Both the position numbers and the translations under genes were made by a program. A stretch of DNA of 64,000 nucleotides from Hymenobacter cheonanensis. Lineage in GTDB: Bacteria; Bacteroidota; Bacteroidia; Cytophagales; Hymenobacteraceae. The notes beneath the pieces were generated by a model. That model searched no databases and was not told where the DNA came from. It saw only the letters and a program-made list of their open reading frames with translations. The stretch is taken from positions 186,001 through 250,000 of the forward strand of contig NZ_JAUQSW010000001.1 of NCBI RefSeq assembly GCF_030581075.1, in the 5' to 3' direction. Shown piece by piece: positions 17,219 through 26,020 of this stretch. The first letter of the stretch is position 1, and each line of letters starts with the position of its first letter.

Positions 17219-18922
17219 ATGAAAAAATCATTTATTCGTAGTGCTCAGGTCTTCTCGCTAGCCGCCTCGGTGCTGCTGGTGGCTCCTTCGTGCACCAAGG
17301 ACCTTGACCGCACGCCGACCTACGACCTGAGCGCGGATGTGGTGTACAAGGATGCTGCTGGCTACAAAAACCAGCTGGCCAAAGTATACTCCGGCTTTGC
17401 CGTAACCGGGCCCGGCGGGCCTGATGCGTCGAGCGGCGACATCCAAGGGATTGACCAGGGCACGTCGGACTACATCCGCCAGTACTGGAGCGCCCAGACC
17501 CTGACGACCGACGAGGGCGTTATTGCCTGGGGTGACCCGGGCGTGCAGGACTGGCACAACTTCAACTGGACCCCTAGCGGGGTGCTGGTGCGGGGCCTGT
17601 ACAGCCGCCTGCTGTACACGATTACGATTTGCAACAGCTACCTGCAAGAGTCGACCGATGCCAAGCTGGCTTCGCGCGGCATTGCCAGTGCTGATGCGGC
17701 CAACGTAGCGAACTACCGGGCCGAGGTGCGTTTCCTGCGGGCAATGGCCTATTATCACCTCATGGACCTGTACGGCAACCCGCCGTTCATCGATGAGAGC
17801 AATCAGATTGGTACTTCGACGCTGCCTAAGCAGATTACCCGGGCGGCCCTCTACACCTTCATCGAAACGGAGCTGAAGGCCATCGACAGCTCGCTGAAGG
17901 ACGCCCGCACCAACGAGTATGGCCGCGCCGACAAAGCTGCCGCCTACGCCCTACTGGCCAAAATGTACCTGAACGGGGTAACTTACGCTGGTAGCGCCGC
18001 TGCCCCCGCGTGCTACACCAACGCCGCTACCTATGCCAAGAAAGTAATCGACGCCGGCTACAGCCTGATGGCTAACGGCACGAGCGGCAGCCGCCTGGCC
18101 CGCAATGGCTACGCCAAGCTGTTTTTGGCCGACAATGACAAGAGCAACACGGAAGTTATTTTCCCGGTGGTGTTCGATGGCAAGCTGAGCCAGTCGTATG
18201 GCGGCACTACCTTCCTGACCCACGCTGCCGTGTATGGCACGGCCAACTCGGACTGGAGCCCGGTGCCCTACGGCATTGGCGGCGGCTGGGGCGGCAACCG
18301 CACCACCCCTAGCCTCTTCAAGCAATTCCCGGATACGGCGGCCGACCAGCGGGGTAACTTCCACACGGCGGGCCAGACCCTGGACGTAACGTCGCAGACG
18401 GACTTCAAATACGGCTACGTGCCGGTGAAGTACCGCAACATCAACGTGGCCGGCGTAGCTGGCTCGGACGCGACGTTCGTAGACACCGACTACCCCATGT
18501 TCCGCCTCTCCGATATGTACCTGACCTATGCCGAAGCTGTATCGCGCGGCGGTACGGGTGATGCCAGCCTGGCGTTGCAGTACGTGAACATCGTGCGCAA
18601 CCGTGCCTTTAAAGGACAGCCCGGCGGTACTGCCGGTGCCGTAACGGCTGCTACACTTACGGCCAACGGCTTCCAGTTCTTCCTCGATGAGCGCTCGCGT
18701 GAGCTGTACTGGGAGGCTACCCGCCGCACCGACCTTATTCGCTTCGGGCAGTACACCAAGAACTACAAGAACCCGGCTAACAACTACCAGGTGTCGCCCT
18801 GGCAGTGGAAGGGTGGCGCCTCCATCAACGGCAACGATGTGGACGACCACTTCCAGCTTTTCCCGCTGCCTTCTTCGGAGCTTAGCATCAACACCAACCT
18901 GGTGCAAAACCCCGGCTACTAA
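17219..18922 (+). CDS. susD: SusD-type surface glycan-binding lipoprotein
   Basis: Surface lipoprotein of 567 residues that lids the SusC barrel and binds the glycan. The signal ends in a lipobox-like LLVAPSC. The TPR-like helical SusD fold is marked by RAMAYYHLMDLYGNPPF, KAAAYALLAKMYLNG and the C-terminal FFLDERSRELYWEATRRTDLIRFG. It is in an operon with susC and a SusE-like gene. Confidence 0.93.
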   Translation: MKKSFIRSAQVFSLAASVLLVAPSCTKDLDRTPTYDLSADVVYKDAAGYKNQLAKVYSGFAVTGPGGPDASSGDIQGIDQGTSDYIRQYWSAQTLTTDEGVIAWGDPGVQDWHNFNWTPSGVLVRGLYSRLLYTITICNSYLQESTDAKLASRGIASADAANVANYRAEVRFLRAMAYYHLMDLYGNPPFIDESNQIGTSTLPKQITRAALYTFIETELKAIDSSLKDARTNEYGRADKAAAYALLAKMYLNGVTYAGSAAAPACYTNAATYAKKVIDAGYSLMANGTSGSRLARNGYAKLFLADNDKSNTEVIFPVVFDGKLSQSYGGTTFLTHAAVYGTANSDWSPVPYGIGGGWGGNRTTPSLFKQFPDTAADQRGNFHTAGQTLDVTSQTDFKYGYVPVKYRNINVAGVAGSDATFVDTDYPMFRLSDMYLTYAEAVSRGGTGDASLALQYVNIVRNRAFKGQPGGTAGAVTAATLTANGFQFFLDERSRELYWEATRRTDLIRFGQYTKNYKNPANNYQVSPWQWKGGASINGNDVDDHFQLFPLPSSELSINTNLVQNPGY

Positions 18923-18936
18923 CCTCGGCTGATAAC

Positions 18937-18989
18937 TTTCTTAGGCGCTGGAATTATTTCACTTTGTGAAGCATTCAGCGCCTAAGAAA
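18937..18989. repeat. Intercistronic inverted repeat, susD-susE
   Basis: TTTCTTAGGCGCTG (18937-18950) and CAGCGCCTAAGAAA (18976-18989) are perfectly complementary with a 25-nt loop. It lacks a terminal U run, so it may be an RNA processing or stabilising hairpin that sets the susCD:susE ratio rather than a full terminator. Confidence 0.7.
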
Positions 18990-19028
18990 GCTTACCACCA
19001 CTTCCTCCACCCACCAGTCATTATTCCC

Positions 19029-19808
19029 ATGCAATCTTGGATTACTAAATTTGCGCTTGGGGCCGTTGCGCTCGCTTCGCTGAGCTTTTCGGCCTGTAAG
19101 AAGGACGAAGTTCGGGCTACCCTGACGCCGAGCAACTCGCCTACGCTTACCTCGACCACCAACACCGTGGTGCTAGCGCAGGCCAATGCCACGCAAACGG
19201 CCGCTACCTATACCTGGACGCCCGTATCGTCCCTGGTGTGGGCTAACGCGGACAATACGTACAAGCCCGCCATCACGTATTATATCCAGGTAGATACGAA
19301 GGGCCACAACTTTGGCGCCCCGGTTTCTTTGCCGGCCGGCAATGGCCCGAACACGGCCCTGACCGTGAGCGACCTGAACACGGCCCTCACTACGCTGGGC
19401 GTGACGCCCGGCACGGCTACCGATGTGGAAGTACGCCTGAACGCTAGCTACGCCACCAACTCGACCACCGTTTCCAACGTGCTGCCCCTGAAAGTGACGA
19501 CGTATAAGGTGTGCGTGCCCCCGGCTGGCTCGTCTACCTGGAGCATCATCGGCCCGGCGGGCGTAGACTGGAGCACGGACGTGCCCCTGACTTACAACTG
19601 CGACACGAAGACGTTTGACATCACCCGCACCCTGAACGCTGGCGACTTCAAGTTCCGGGCCAACGGTGCCTGGGATGTAAACTACGGCAGCAACAGCGCC
19701 ACGGGTGGCGCCATTGTAGCCAATGGCTCTAACATCACCGTGGCCACGGCTGGTACCTACACTATCAAGCTGGACCTCAACAATAAGGTTTACTCGATTA
19801 CCAAGTAG
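19029..19808 (+). CDS. susE: SusE/SusF-like surface lipoprotein
   Basis: Lipoprotein of 259 residues (signal ending LSFSACKKDE; Cys near residue 20). The N-terminal domain (LTSTTNTVVLAQANATQTAA, then YTWTPVSS) is the SusE Ig-like domain. The C-terminal part (WSIIGPAGVDWSTDVPLTYN, DFKFRANGAWDVNYG) is a single starch-binding-like beta-sandwich, so it is shorter than classical SusE/F. It supports outer-membrane glycan capture with SusC/D. The ATG at 19029 is preferred over an upstream frame start because the lipoprotein signal begins there. Confidence 0.88.
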   Translation: MQSWITKFALGAVALASLSFSACKKDEVRATLTPSNSPTLTSTTNTVVLAQANATQTAATYTWTPVSSLVWANADNTYKPAITYYIQVDTKGHNFGAPVSLPAGNGPNTALTVSDLNTALTTLGVTPGTATDVEVRLNASYATNSTTVSNVLPLKVTTYKVCVPPAGSSTWSIIGPAGVDWSTDVPLTYNCDTKTFDITRTLNAGDFKFRANGAWDVNYGSNSATGGAIVANGSNITVATAGTYTIKLDLNNKVYSITK

Positions 19809-19824
19809 CCTTTCCGCCTTGCAC

Positions 19825-19858
19825 AAAAAAAAGCCGCTGGTAGCCAGCGGCTTTTTTT
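19825..19858 (+). terminator. Intrinsic terminator of the Sus operon
   Basis: AAGCCGCTGG-TAG-CCAGCGGCTT with seven T following. It closes the susCDE unit; no amylase or regulator gene follows. Confidence 0.93.
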
Positions 19859-19961
19859 ATGCGCGTAATTTTCGGCACTGAAATGGCAAAGAAACCTTTT
19901 AACCTTGCCGGCGAGTTAAACTGCGCCTAGCCAACTGCTGTGCCGCTCTCCTTCCGTTATC

Positions 19962-20405
19962 ATGCTCAAATTTTCGCTATCCTTTCTTAGTGCCTGTGCT
20001 TTGCTAGGGGCTGTTCCGAAGGCTGCCCAGGCCCAGGCTCCGGCGGCCCGCCCGGCGGCGCAAGCTGCTACCAGCGCCAGCGCCCGTGCCGAGGCTCTCA
20101 CGGCCAACATGACCCAGGCGCTGGGCCTGACGCCCGCCCAAACCGAAAAAGTGCGGGTTATCAACACTGCTTCGGTGCGCAACGTCGAAACGGCCCGCCA
20201 GCGCTACGGCCAGGAACCCGCCAAGCTGCGGGGCTACATTGATGACATCAGCCTGGCCCGCCTCGACCAGCTTAAGGATGTGCTCACGCCCGCGCAGTTT
20301 GCCCGCTACCAGCAAAAGCGGGAGGAAAAAATGGGCATCCCTACCATCCGGGGCAACCAGGGCACCCCGCCGCCCGGCCTGCGCGAGGGGCGCGGCGAAA
20401 ACTAA
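19962..20405 (+). CDS. Small secreted helical protein with LTPAQ motifs
   Basis: 147 residues with a signal peptide (ends PKAAQAQA). The mature part carries LGLTPAQTEKVRVIN and LKDVLTPAQFARYQQKREEK, the LTxxQ-type motifs of Spy/CpxP-like periplasmic chaperones and sensors. The tail is Gly/Pro-rich. A role as an envelope-stress chaperone is an inference from these motifs. It stands alone. Confidence 0.65.
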   Translation: MLKFSLSFLSACALLGAVPKAAQAQAPAARPAAQAATSASARAEALTANMTQALGLTPAQTEKVRVINTASVRNVETARQRYGQEPAKLRGYIDDISLARLDQLKDVLTPAQFARYQQKREEKMGIPTIRGNQGTPPPGLREGRGEN

Positions 20406-20440
20406 GGCTAGCCCGGTTGCCACGCCCCATACGCGGGCTG

Positions 20441-21718
20441 CTACATTTTCAGGGCGCGCAGGCGCGTGAGGGCCTCTTCGGTTTTCAGGCGCTTGTCCTT
20501 TTCCTTTTCTTCCTCATCTATCGGCGCGCTGCCGGCGTTGGAGAAGAAGGTGAGAATATTCTGGCGCATGGGCACCGACAGGTCCTTGAAGTTATTTTTG
20601 TCGAGTTCGCGCACCCACTCGCCATAGGTGCGGTCGGCTAGCTTATACTCGCCGAGCCTGGTGGGGTGGCCGGTGTCAAAATCGGTGTTTTCCAGCTCGG
20701 GCGGCGCCTGGGTGGTGGCCATCTGCTCGTTGGTGAAGGCGCACAGCGTCACCATCGTTTGGCGAAAGCTCGCCCGAAACAGCGCCTGTGCCTCGGGCGA
20801 GGGCGCAATAAACTTCAGGCTCTTGAGCTTGCCCACCTTCGGCAAAACCTGAATGATGCCGGCCACGATGCGCGCCCCAAACCCGGGCCGCTCGTAGCTG
20901 GTACCAAACTCCTGCTCGTACTCTTCCTTGCTTTGCTTATACACGTAATCGCGGCGGCGAATACGCTTATTCACCTTGCGCAACTCGTGCCGATTGGCCC
21001 GCCAGGCCGCCCGGCTGGCCAGCGGAATAAGATTGCGCACCGCAAAGCGGTACGAGCCCAGAGCCAGGTCCACGTTGAAAATAATCTGCTTCAGCTCCAG
21101 GCCGTAGGTGCGGGCAAAGGCGCGCTCCAGCGCCTCTTTGCTCACCTTAAAGCCGATAAAGCCGTGGTACTCGGCCGAGCGGTATTTGCCGGCGGCCAGC
21201 TGCGTTACATCGAAGGCAAACTCGGTGCGGCCGTGGGCGATTGGGTCCTGCTCGTAGGTAACTACCGGGCCGTATTCGGCCTTGAGCTTGGGAAAAAGCA
21301 GCGGCACCGATTTATTGATGCCCAGCTCGTGGCCGTAGATGTCGGCCGCATAGTGGGCCAGGGCCCCGAGCGCAAAGGCATATTCGTTGCGGTCTTTGGC
21401 TTCTTTCAGCAAGTTCTCGACAAAATCGCCCGAGCGCACATAGTGCGTTAGGTTGGTGAACAGCGCCGAGCCAAACGGATAATAGCCCATGTCCTGGATG
21501 ATGGAGCCGCCGTAGGCATAGGCTTTGGCTTCGCGCAGCTCATCGGGAGTGCCGCCCGGAAAACGACGCTCGATGGCCGGCCGCAGGCACGGCAGCCAGC
21601 AGGAGTCGATATTGGCCTGGTGGCTGAGCACTGAGTAGGCCCGCGCTGGCTGCTGCACCACCAACAATAGCCCTAGCAGCAGCGCCCCAAGCAGGCGCGA
21701 CGCAAATGCAGAATTCAT
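20441..21718 (-). CDS. Zinc-dependent phospholipase C-family protein
   Basis: Secreted protein of 425 residues, signal peptide to about residue 28. The region YSVLSHQANIDSCW, then YAYGGSIIQDMGYYPFGS and LGALAHYAADIYGHELGINK matches the His/Asp metal sites of the bacterial zinc-dependent phospholipase C/S1-P1-like fold. The rest is helical and Lys/Glu-rich. The substrate is unproven. It is the last of three minus-strand genes but has its own spacing. Confidence 0.8.
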   Translation of the reverse strand: MNSAFASRLLGALLLGLLLVVQQPARAYSVLSHQANIDSCWLPCLRPAIERRFPGGTPDELREAKAYAYGGSIIQDMGYYPFGSALFTNLTHYVRSGDFVENLLKEAKDRNEYAFALGALAHYAADIYGHELGINKSVPLLFPKLKAEYGPVVTYEQDPIAHGRTEFAFDVTQLAAGKYRSAEYHGFIGFKVSKEALERAFARTYGLELKQIIFNVDLALGSYRFAVRNLIPLASRAAWRANRHELRKVNKRIRRRDYVYKQSKEEYEQEFGTSYERPGFGARIVAGIIQVLPKVGKLKSLKFIAPSPEAQALFRASFRQTMVTLCAFTNEQMATTQAPPELENTDFDTGHPTRLGEYKLADRTYGEWVRELDKNNFKDLSVPMRQNILTFFSNAGSAPIDEEEKEKDKRLKTEEALTRLRALKM

Positions 21719-21797
21719 GGAAAGAGAGTAAGAACTGGCTCAACGGCAAAGTACGCTCCGGCGTTGCACGGCCGAGCTTACCCCGCCCCCGCCACCC

Positions 21798-22919
21798 CTA
21801 GCCGGCCAGGGGCGGCGGCTCGGTGAGGTGCGTGGCCAGCGGCCAGGTGCTGCTGCGGAAAGCCACCGTGCGCAGCCCCTGGTACGGAAACTGCCCGCCC
21901 GGGGCGGGCAGCAGCATACCCTGGGCCGAGTCGTGCGCTAGGGCCTCGCCTACCGAGCGCACGGCCCCGGCCGGCACCCCTAGCCGCGCCAGCTCGTGCA
22001 GCAGCGCCGTGCCGTTGAGTTCGGCAATGCGCACAAGCAGTAGCTCTTCGAGGGCCGCACGGTGGCGCACCCGCGCCGGATTGGTGGCAAAACGGGGCTC
22101 CTGGGCCCAGCGCGGGCGCATCAGCACCAGGCACAGCTGCCGAAACTGGGCATCGGTGCCCACGGCCAGCACGAGGCGCTGGCCATCGGCGGCGCGGTAC
22201 ACGGTGCCGTAGGGCACAATGCCGGGGTGGCCCGAGCCTAGCGGCACGGGGTCGCGGCCGGTCACGAGCCAGGTTGCCCCCTGGTTGGCCAGCGAGGCTA
22301 GCGCGCTGTCGAGCAGGCTCACGGCCAGCAAAGCCCCCCGGCCGGTTTTCTCGCGCTGATACAGCGCCGTCAGAATGCCTTCCTTAAGCTGGTGCGCAGC
22401 CAGCAGGTCGATGAGGGCCACCGGCATCTTCTGGGGCGGGTCGGCGGGGCTGGCGGCATTGAGGTGCATGAAGCCGGTTTCGGCCTGTAGCACGGCATCG
22501 TAGCCCACGCGCGGGCTAGCCGGGCCGTAGCCCGTGAGGTGGGCGTAGATGAGGCGCGGGTTGGCCGCCGCCAGCGCGGCGTAGCCAACGCCAAATTTCT
22601 CGGCATCGCCGGGCTTATAGCTGGCAATCAGCACATCGGCCTGGGCGGCCAGCTGCTGCAGCTCGGCCTGGGCAGCGGGCTCTGTCAGGTCGAGCGGCAC
22701 GGAGGTTTTGCCCCAGTTAGACGCCGCAAAGTAGGCCGATACGGAGCTATCGGGGTCGTCGCCGGGGGTGCGCCAGGTGCGCGTCACGTCGCCGGCCGGC
22801 GGCTCCACTTTCAGCACCGCTGCGCCCAGCTCGGCAAAAAACTGGCCCACCTGCGGGCCGGCCAGCACGGTAGCCAGCTCCAGCACGCGCAGGCCGGCAA
22901 AGGGAAGATTGGGAGTCAT
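21798..22919 (-). CDS. CaiB/BaiF-type (class III) CoA-transferase
   Basis: 373 residues. The N-terminal RVLELATVLAGPQVGQFFAE, then LGAAVLKVEPPAGDVTR, and YAHLTGYGP plus YDAVLQAETGFM carry the class III CoA-transferase signature; the Asp in YDAVLQA is the expected catalytic residue. It transfers CoA between carboxylic acids or racemises branched acyl-CoAs; the acid is unknown. It is preceded on the same strand by a methyltransferase gene. Confidence 0.9.
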   Translation of the reverse strand: MTPNLPFAGLRVLELATVLAGPQVGQFFAELGAAVLKVEPPAGDVTRTWRTPGDDPDSSVSAYFAASNWGKTSVPLDLTEPAAQAELQQLAAQADVLIASYKPGDAEKFGVGYAALAAANPRLIYAHLTGYGPASPRVGYDAVLQAETGFMHLNAASPADPPQKMPVALIDLLAAHQLKEGILTALYQREKTGRGALLAVSLLDSALASLANQGATWLVTGRDPVPLGSGHPGIVPYGTVYRAADGQRLVLAVGTDAQFRQLCLVLMRPRWAQEPRFATNPARVRHRAALEELLLVRIAELNGTALLHELARLGVPAGAVRSVGEALAHDSAQGMLLPAPGGQFPYQGLRTVAFRSSTWPLATHLTEPPPLAG

Positions 22920-22991
22920 CGTTTCACGAGAAAGAAGCCAGACCAGCTACATCGCTCGAAGGGCAGCTTTATTACAGCGCAGCCCTAGCGG

Positions 22992-23732
22992 CTACACCAC
23001 GCCGGCCCGCGCAAAAATGGGCACCGCAATTGCACGCTCGCCCGCGCCCCACAGCTGCGTCAGCTTATCGGCCACGAGGGCCACCATATCGGCCCCGTCG
23101 TGTTGCCGGGCGTAGTTGGCCGTGGCCGACCAGCTGCGCAAGTAGCCCAGCATATCCTCTATTTTCCAGTACCTTACCACCGAAAAGTGCGCCCGCCGCA
23201 CCCTGGCAAACGGAAACGGAATGCGGGCATATTCCTCCGTAATATGCTGCCGGTTGGTATCCCAGTACGGCGCGGAAGTCTGGTCGTGAAACTCATCGAG
23301 CACCTGGTTCAGCGCGTCGCTGTCGAGGCGGCACAGGCCGTAGCCCCACTCGGCCAGCACGGTGCCGGGGCCGGCCACGCGCCGCACCTCCCGGTGGTAA
23401 GCCTCGATGTCGAACCAATGCACGGCCTGGCCCACCGTAATGAGGTCGAAGTAGTCGTCGGGGAAAGGCGTGTGCTCGGCAGTTGCCACCTGGTAATGCA
23501 CGTTGGGCAAGCCGGGCGCCAAGGCCAGCTGGCTGGCGCTGAGGTCGGTAGCCTCCACCTCGCGAAAGTATTGGGCCAGCACGGCCGCCACCTGGCCGTT
23601 GCCGGTGGCGCAGTCCCAGGCGCGCAGGCGGTTAGGCACCTGGGGCAAAAGCCAGGCGTATAGTTCGGGCGGATAATCAATTCGATAGCGCGCGTAGTGC
23701 GCAGCCTGGGCGGAAAAGCGGTCGAGGGCCAT
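22992..23732 (-). CDS. Class I SAM-dependent methyltransferase
   Basis: 246 residues from the ATG at 23732 (MALDRFSAQAAHYARYRIDY). Motif I is reduced to WDCATGNGQ near residue 45, then VEATDLSASQL and the post-motif DLITVGQAVHWFD, as in UbiE/trans-aconitate-type methyltransferases. The upstream 20 codons in frame lie in a hairpin repeat, so I exclude them. Substrate unknown. Confidence 0.88.
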   Translation of the reverse strand: MALDRFSAQAAHYARYRIDYPPELYAWLLPQVPNRLRAWDCATGNGQVAAVLAQYFREVEATDLSASQLALAPGLPNVHYQVATAEHTPFPDDYFDLITVGQAVHWFDIEAYHREVRRVAGPGTVLAEWGYGLCRLDSDALNQVLDEFHDQTSAPYWDTNRQHITEEYARIPFPFARVRRAHFSVVRYWKIEDMLGYLRSWSATANYARQHDGADMVALVADKLTQLWGAGERAIAVPIFARAGVV

Positions 23733-23740
23733 AAGAGCAG

Positions 23741-23809
23741 GTAGGGGCAGCTTTGGTTTGCCGCTCAGCAAGGATAAGCGATAAAGCGGCAAGCGAAAGC
23801 TACCCCTAC
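23741..23809. repeat. Imperfect 25-bp inverted repeat between divergent genes
   Basis: Arms 23741-23765 and 23785-23809 (outer GTAGGGG and CCCCTAC) differ at three positions, with a 19-nt loop. It lies between the methyltransferase and helicase genes. A TACCTTTG element follows close by (near 23843), possibly the helicase promoter. Confidence 0.6.
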
Positions 23810-23921
23810 GTAGCAGCCCGCAAGCGGGGCACTTATCCGGCTTACCTTTGTTCTAAATCAAGCGGTTTGCTGGCCCGGGAATACAAGGTCAGCCCCTATT
23901 TCTCACTTCATTAGCTGAACC

Positions 23922-25616
23922 TTGACTTTCCACGATTTCAACCTCCACGACGACCTGCTGGCCGGCGTGGACGCCATGAACTACCTCAACGCCACGCCCA
24001 TTCAGGAGCAGGCGATTCCGAAAATTCTGGCCGGCAAAGACCTCATTGCCTGCGCCCAGACCGGCACCGGCAAAACGGCCGCCTACCTCGTGCCGCTGCT
24101 CGACAAGATTTCGCACGCCAAGCACGGCACTACTTCCACCCTGGTACTGGTGCCTACCCGCGAGCTAGCCACCCAGATTGATGAGCAGGTGACGGGCTTC
24201 GGCTACTTTGTAGAAGCCTCATCCATTGCCATTTACGGTGGCGGCAAAAGCGAAAACTGGGAGCAGCAGAAGCGCGCCCTCACCTCGGGCGCCGACATTA
24301 TTATTGCCACGCCGGGCCGCCTCATTGCCCACATGCAGCTAGGGTACGTCAAGTTCGACGACCTCAAGTATCTGGTGCTTGATGAGGCCGATAAGATGAT
24401 GGACATGGGCTTTGCCGATGACATTCTGAACATTGTGCGCCAGCTGCCCAAAACGCGCCAGACGCTCTTATTCTCGGCCACCATGCCGAGCAAAATCCGC
24501 GACTTCTCGCAGCAGATTCTGCACGAGCCCGACGAGGTGCGCCTGGCCGTGAGCAAGCCGGCGGCGGGCATCAACCAGCAGTTTTACATGACCTTCGACC
24601 ACCAGAAGCTGCCGGTACTGGAGCACCTCATAAAGGCCCAGGACGTGCAGAGCATGGTGCTCTTCACCAGCAAGAAGGCGGCCGTGGCGGGCATTGTGCG
24701 CTCGCTCAACAAGCTGGGCTACCCGGCCCAGGGCATCAGCTCCGACCGCACCCAGGAGGAGCGCGAAGCCACCATGCGCGCGTTCAAGAACAAGCAATTT
24801 CCCATCCTCGTGGCCACCGACGTGGTGAGCCGGGGCATTGATATCGACTCGCTGAGCCACGTGGTGAACTTCGACGTGCCCCGCGCCGCTGAGGATTATG
24901 TGCACCGCATTGGCCGCACGGCCAGGGCGGCTACGACAGGCACGGCCATCACCTTCATCGCCGACCAGGACCAGGACCGCATCGTCAAAATTGAGAAGCT
25001 TATCGAGCGCGAGATTGAGAAGCAGGCCATTACCGAAGGCCTGGGCTACGGCCCCGCCCCCGAGTTCGACCCCAAGCGCTTTAGTGGCCTGCGCGGCAAA
25101 ACCGGCCCGCGCGAAGGGGGCCGGGGCGGCAGCCGTGACCGCGGCCCCCGCCCCGAAGGTGACCGTGGCCCGCGCCCGCCCCGCGCCGAAGGCGACCGCC
25201 AGAGTAGCCGCGACCGCGGTCCCCGCCGCGACGGCAACGCCAAAAACGACCCACAGCGCGCCGAGCGCCTGGCCCAGGCTGCTGCCCGCCTGGCCGCCAT
25301 TGATGCCGGCCAAACGCCCGTAGCTGCCTACGTAGCCCCGCCCCGCGAAGCCCGCCCCCCCCGCGAGCCGCGTCCCGAAGGCGGGCTAAAAGATGGCGCC
25401 AGCCACTCTCCCCGCCCCCCGCGCCCGCCCCGTGAGCCGCGCCCCGAAGGCACCGAAAACACGGCCCCGCGCGAGCCCCGCGCCGAGGGCGACAAGCCCG
25501 ACGGCCAGCGCCGCCGTAAGCGCGGCGGCCGCAACCGGGGCAAAGGCCCCCGCCCGGCCGATGGCACCACGCCTTCGGCCACCGCAGAAGCGCCGGCTGC
25601 TCCTAGCGCCGAGTAG
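23922..25616 (+). CDS. DEAD-box RNA helicase with long basic tail
   Basis: ATP-dependent RNA helicase of 564 residues. Motifs: Q-motif ATPIQEQAIP, I AQTGTGKT, Ia PTRELA, II DEAD in VLDEADKMMD, III SAT, V/VI TDVVSRGIDID and HRIGRTARA. From about residue 385 the tail is disordered, with repeated PR(E/P)PRPEG and RG/RGG units and a basic RRRKRGGRNRG segment; such tails bind RNA and favour condensates. Start is TTG at 23922, giving MTFHDFNL. It resembles RhlE/DeaD-type helicases used in ribosome assembly or cold growth. Confidence 0.95.
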   Translation: MTFHDFNLHDDLLAGVDAMNYLNATPIQEQAIPKILAGKDLIACAQTGTGKTAAYLVPLLDKISHAKHGTTSTLVLVPTRELATQIDEQVTGFGYFVEASSIAIYGGGKSENWEQQKRALTSGADIIIATPGRLIAHMQLGYVKFDDLKYLVLDEADKMMDMGFADDILNIVRQLPKTRQTLLFSATMPSKIRDFSQQILHEPDEVRLAVSKPAAGINQQFYMTFDHQKLPVLEHLIKAQDVQSMVLFTSKKAAVAGIVRSLNKLGYPAQGISSDRTQEEREATMRAFKNKQFPILVATDVVSRGIDIDSLSHVVNFDVPRAAEDYVHRIGRTARAATTGTAITFIADQDQDRIVKIEKLIEREIEKQAITEGLGYGPAPEFDPKRFSGLRGKTGPREGGRGGSRDRGPRPEGDRGPRPPRAEGDRQSSRDRGPRRDGNAKNDPQRAERLAQAAARLAAIDAGQTPVAAYVAPPREARPPREPRPEGGLKDGASHSPRPPRPPREPRPEGTENTAPREPRAEGDKPDGQRRRKRGGRNRGKGPRPADGTTPSATAEAPAAPSAE

Positions 25617-25642
25617 CTTTTGCCCAGGAAAACCCGACGTAT

Positions 25643-25683
25643 AGCCAAAGCCCGGCCAACCAGCAGTTGGCCGGGCTTTGGCT
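25643..25683. terminator. Stem-loop downstream of the helicase
   Basis: AGCCAAAGCCCGGCCAAC pairs perfectly with GTTGGCCGGGCTTTGGCT around a CAGCA loop. There is no U run, but the strong 18-bp stem directly after the stop suggests a terminator or mRNA-end stabiliser. The rest of the spacer up to 25973 shows nothing I can name. Confidence 0.7.
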
Positions 25684-25973
25684 TGGGTGGCCAGGCTACC
25701 CCAGGGCCGGCCGGCTGGGCAAGGGCTGCCGGCACGGGGTTGTTCGGGCTTGGCCAGGGGCTAAAAGGCCGACTGCCGCCGCCAGCCAGCATGTACTGCG
25801 AATGCAAAAAATAAGTGCGGACCAGTAGTTCTCCTGCCCGGTATTAGTGCGCGAAGCTGCGTAGCGATTTTGCGCAAACGCATGTATTTTAAGCAACTAC
25901 CCGCCTGGGTGCAACTGCGCAAGGTAACCCTGCGGAATTGATTTTTTTGTTTTTTATTCCCCGCACGAACTTC

Positions 25974-25981
25974 TACCTTTG
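25974..25981 (+). promoter_or_regulatory. Promoter -7 element TACCTTTG
   Basis: A full match to TAnnTTTG just upstream of the M16 protease gene. It overlaps a possible TTG start at 25979, which argues that the real start is the GTG at 26021, downstream of the transcription start. A -33 TTG is ambiguous in the T-rich tract upstream. Confidence 0.5.
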
Positions 25982-26020
25982 TGCCCCTGTAAACTCCCCC
26001 GCGCTCTGACTAGTAAGTTT

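Noticed and set aside
25979..26020. TTG at 25979 as start of the M16 gene
   Set aside because: It overlaps the -7 promoter element TACCTTTG, so it would lie upstream of the transcript; the GTG at 26021 gives a cleaner signal sequence.
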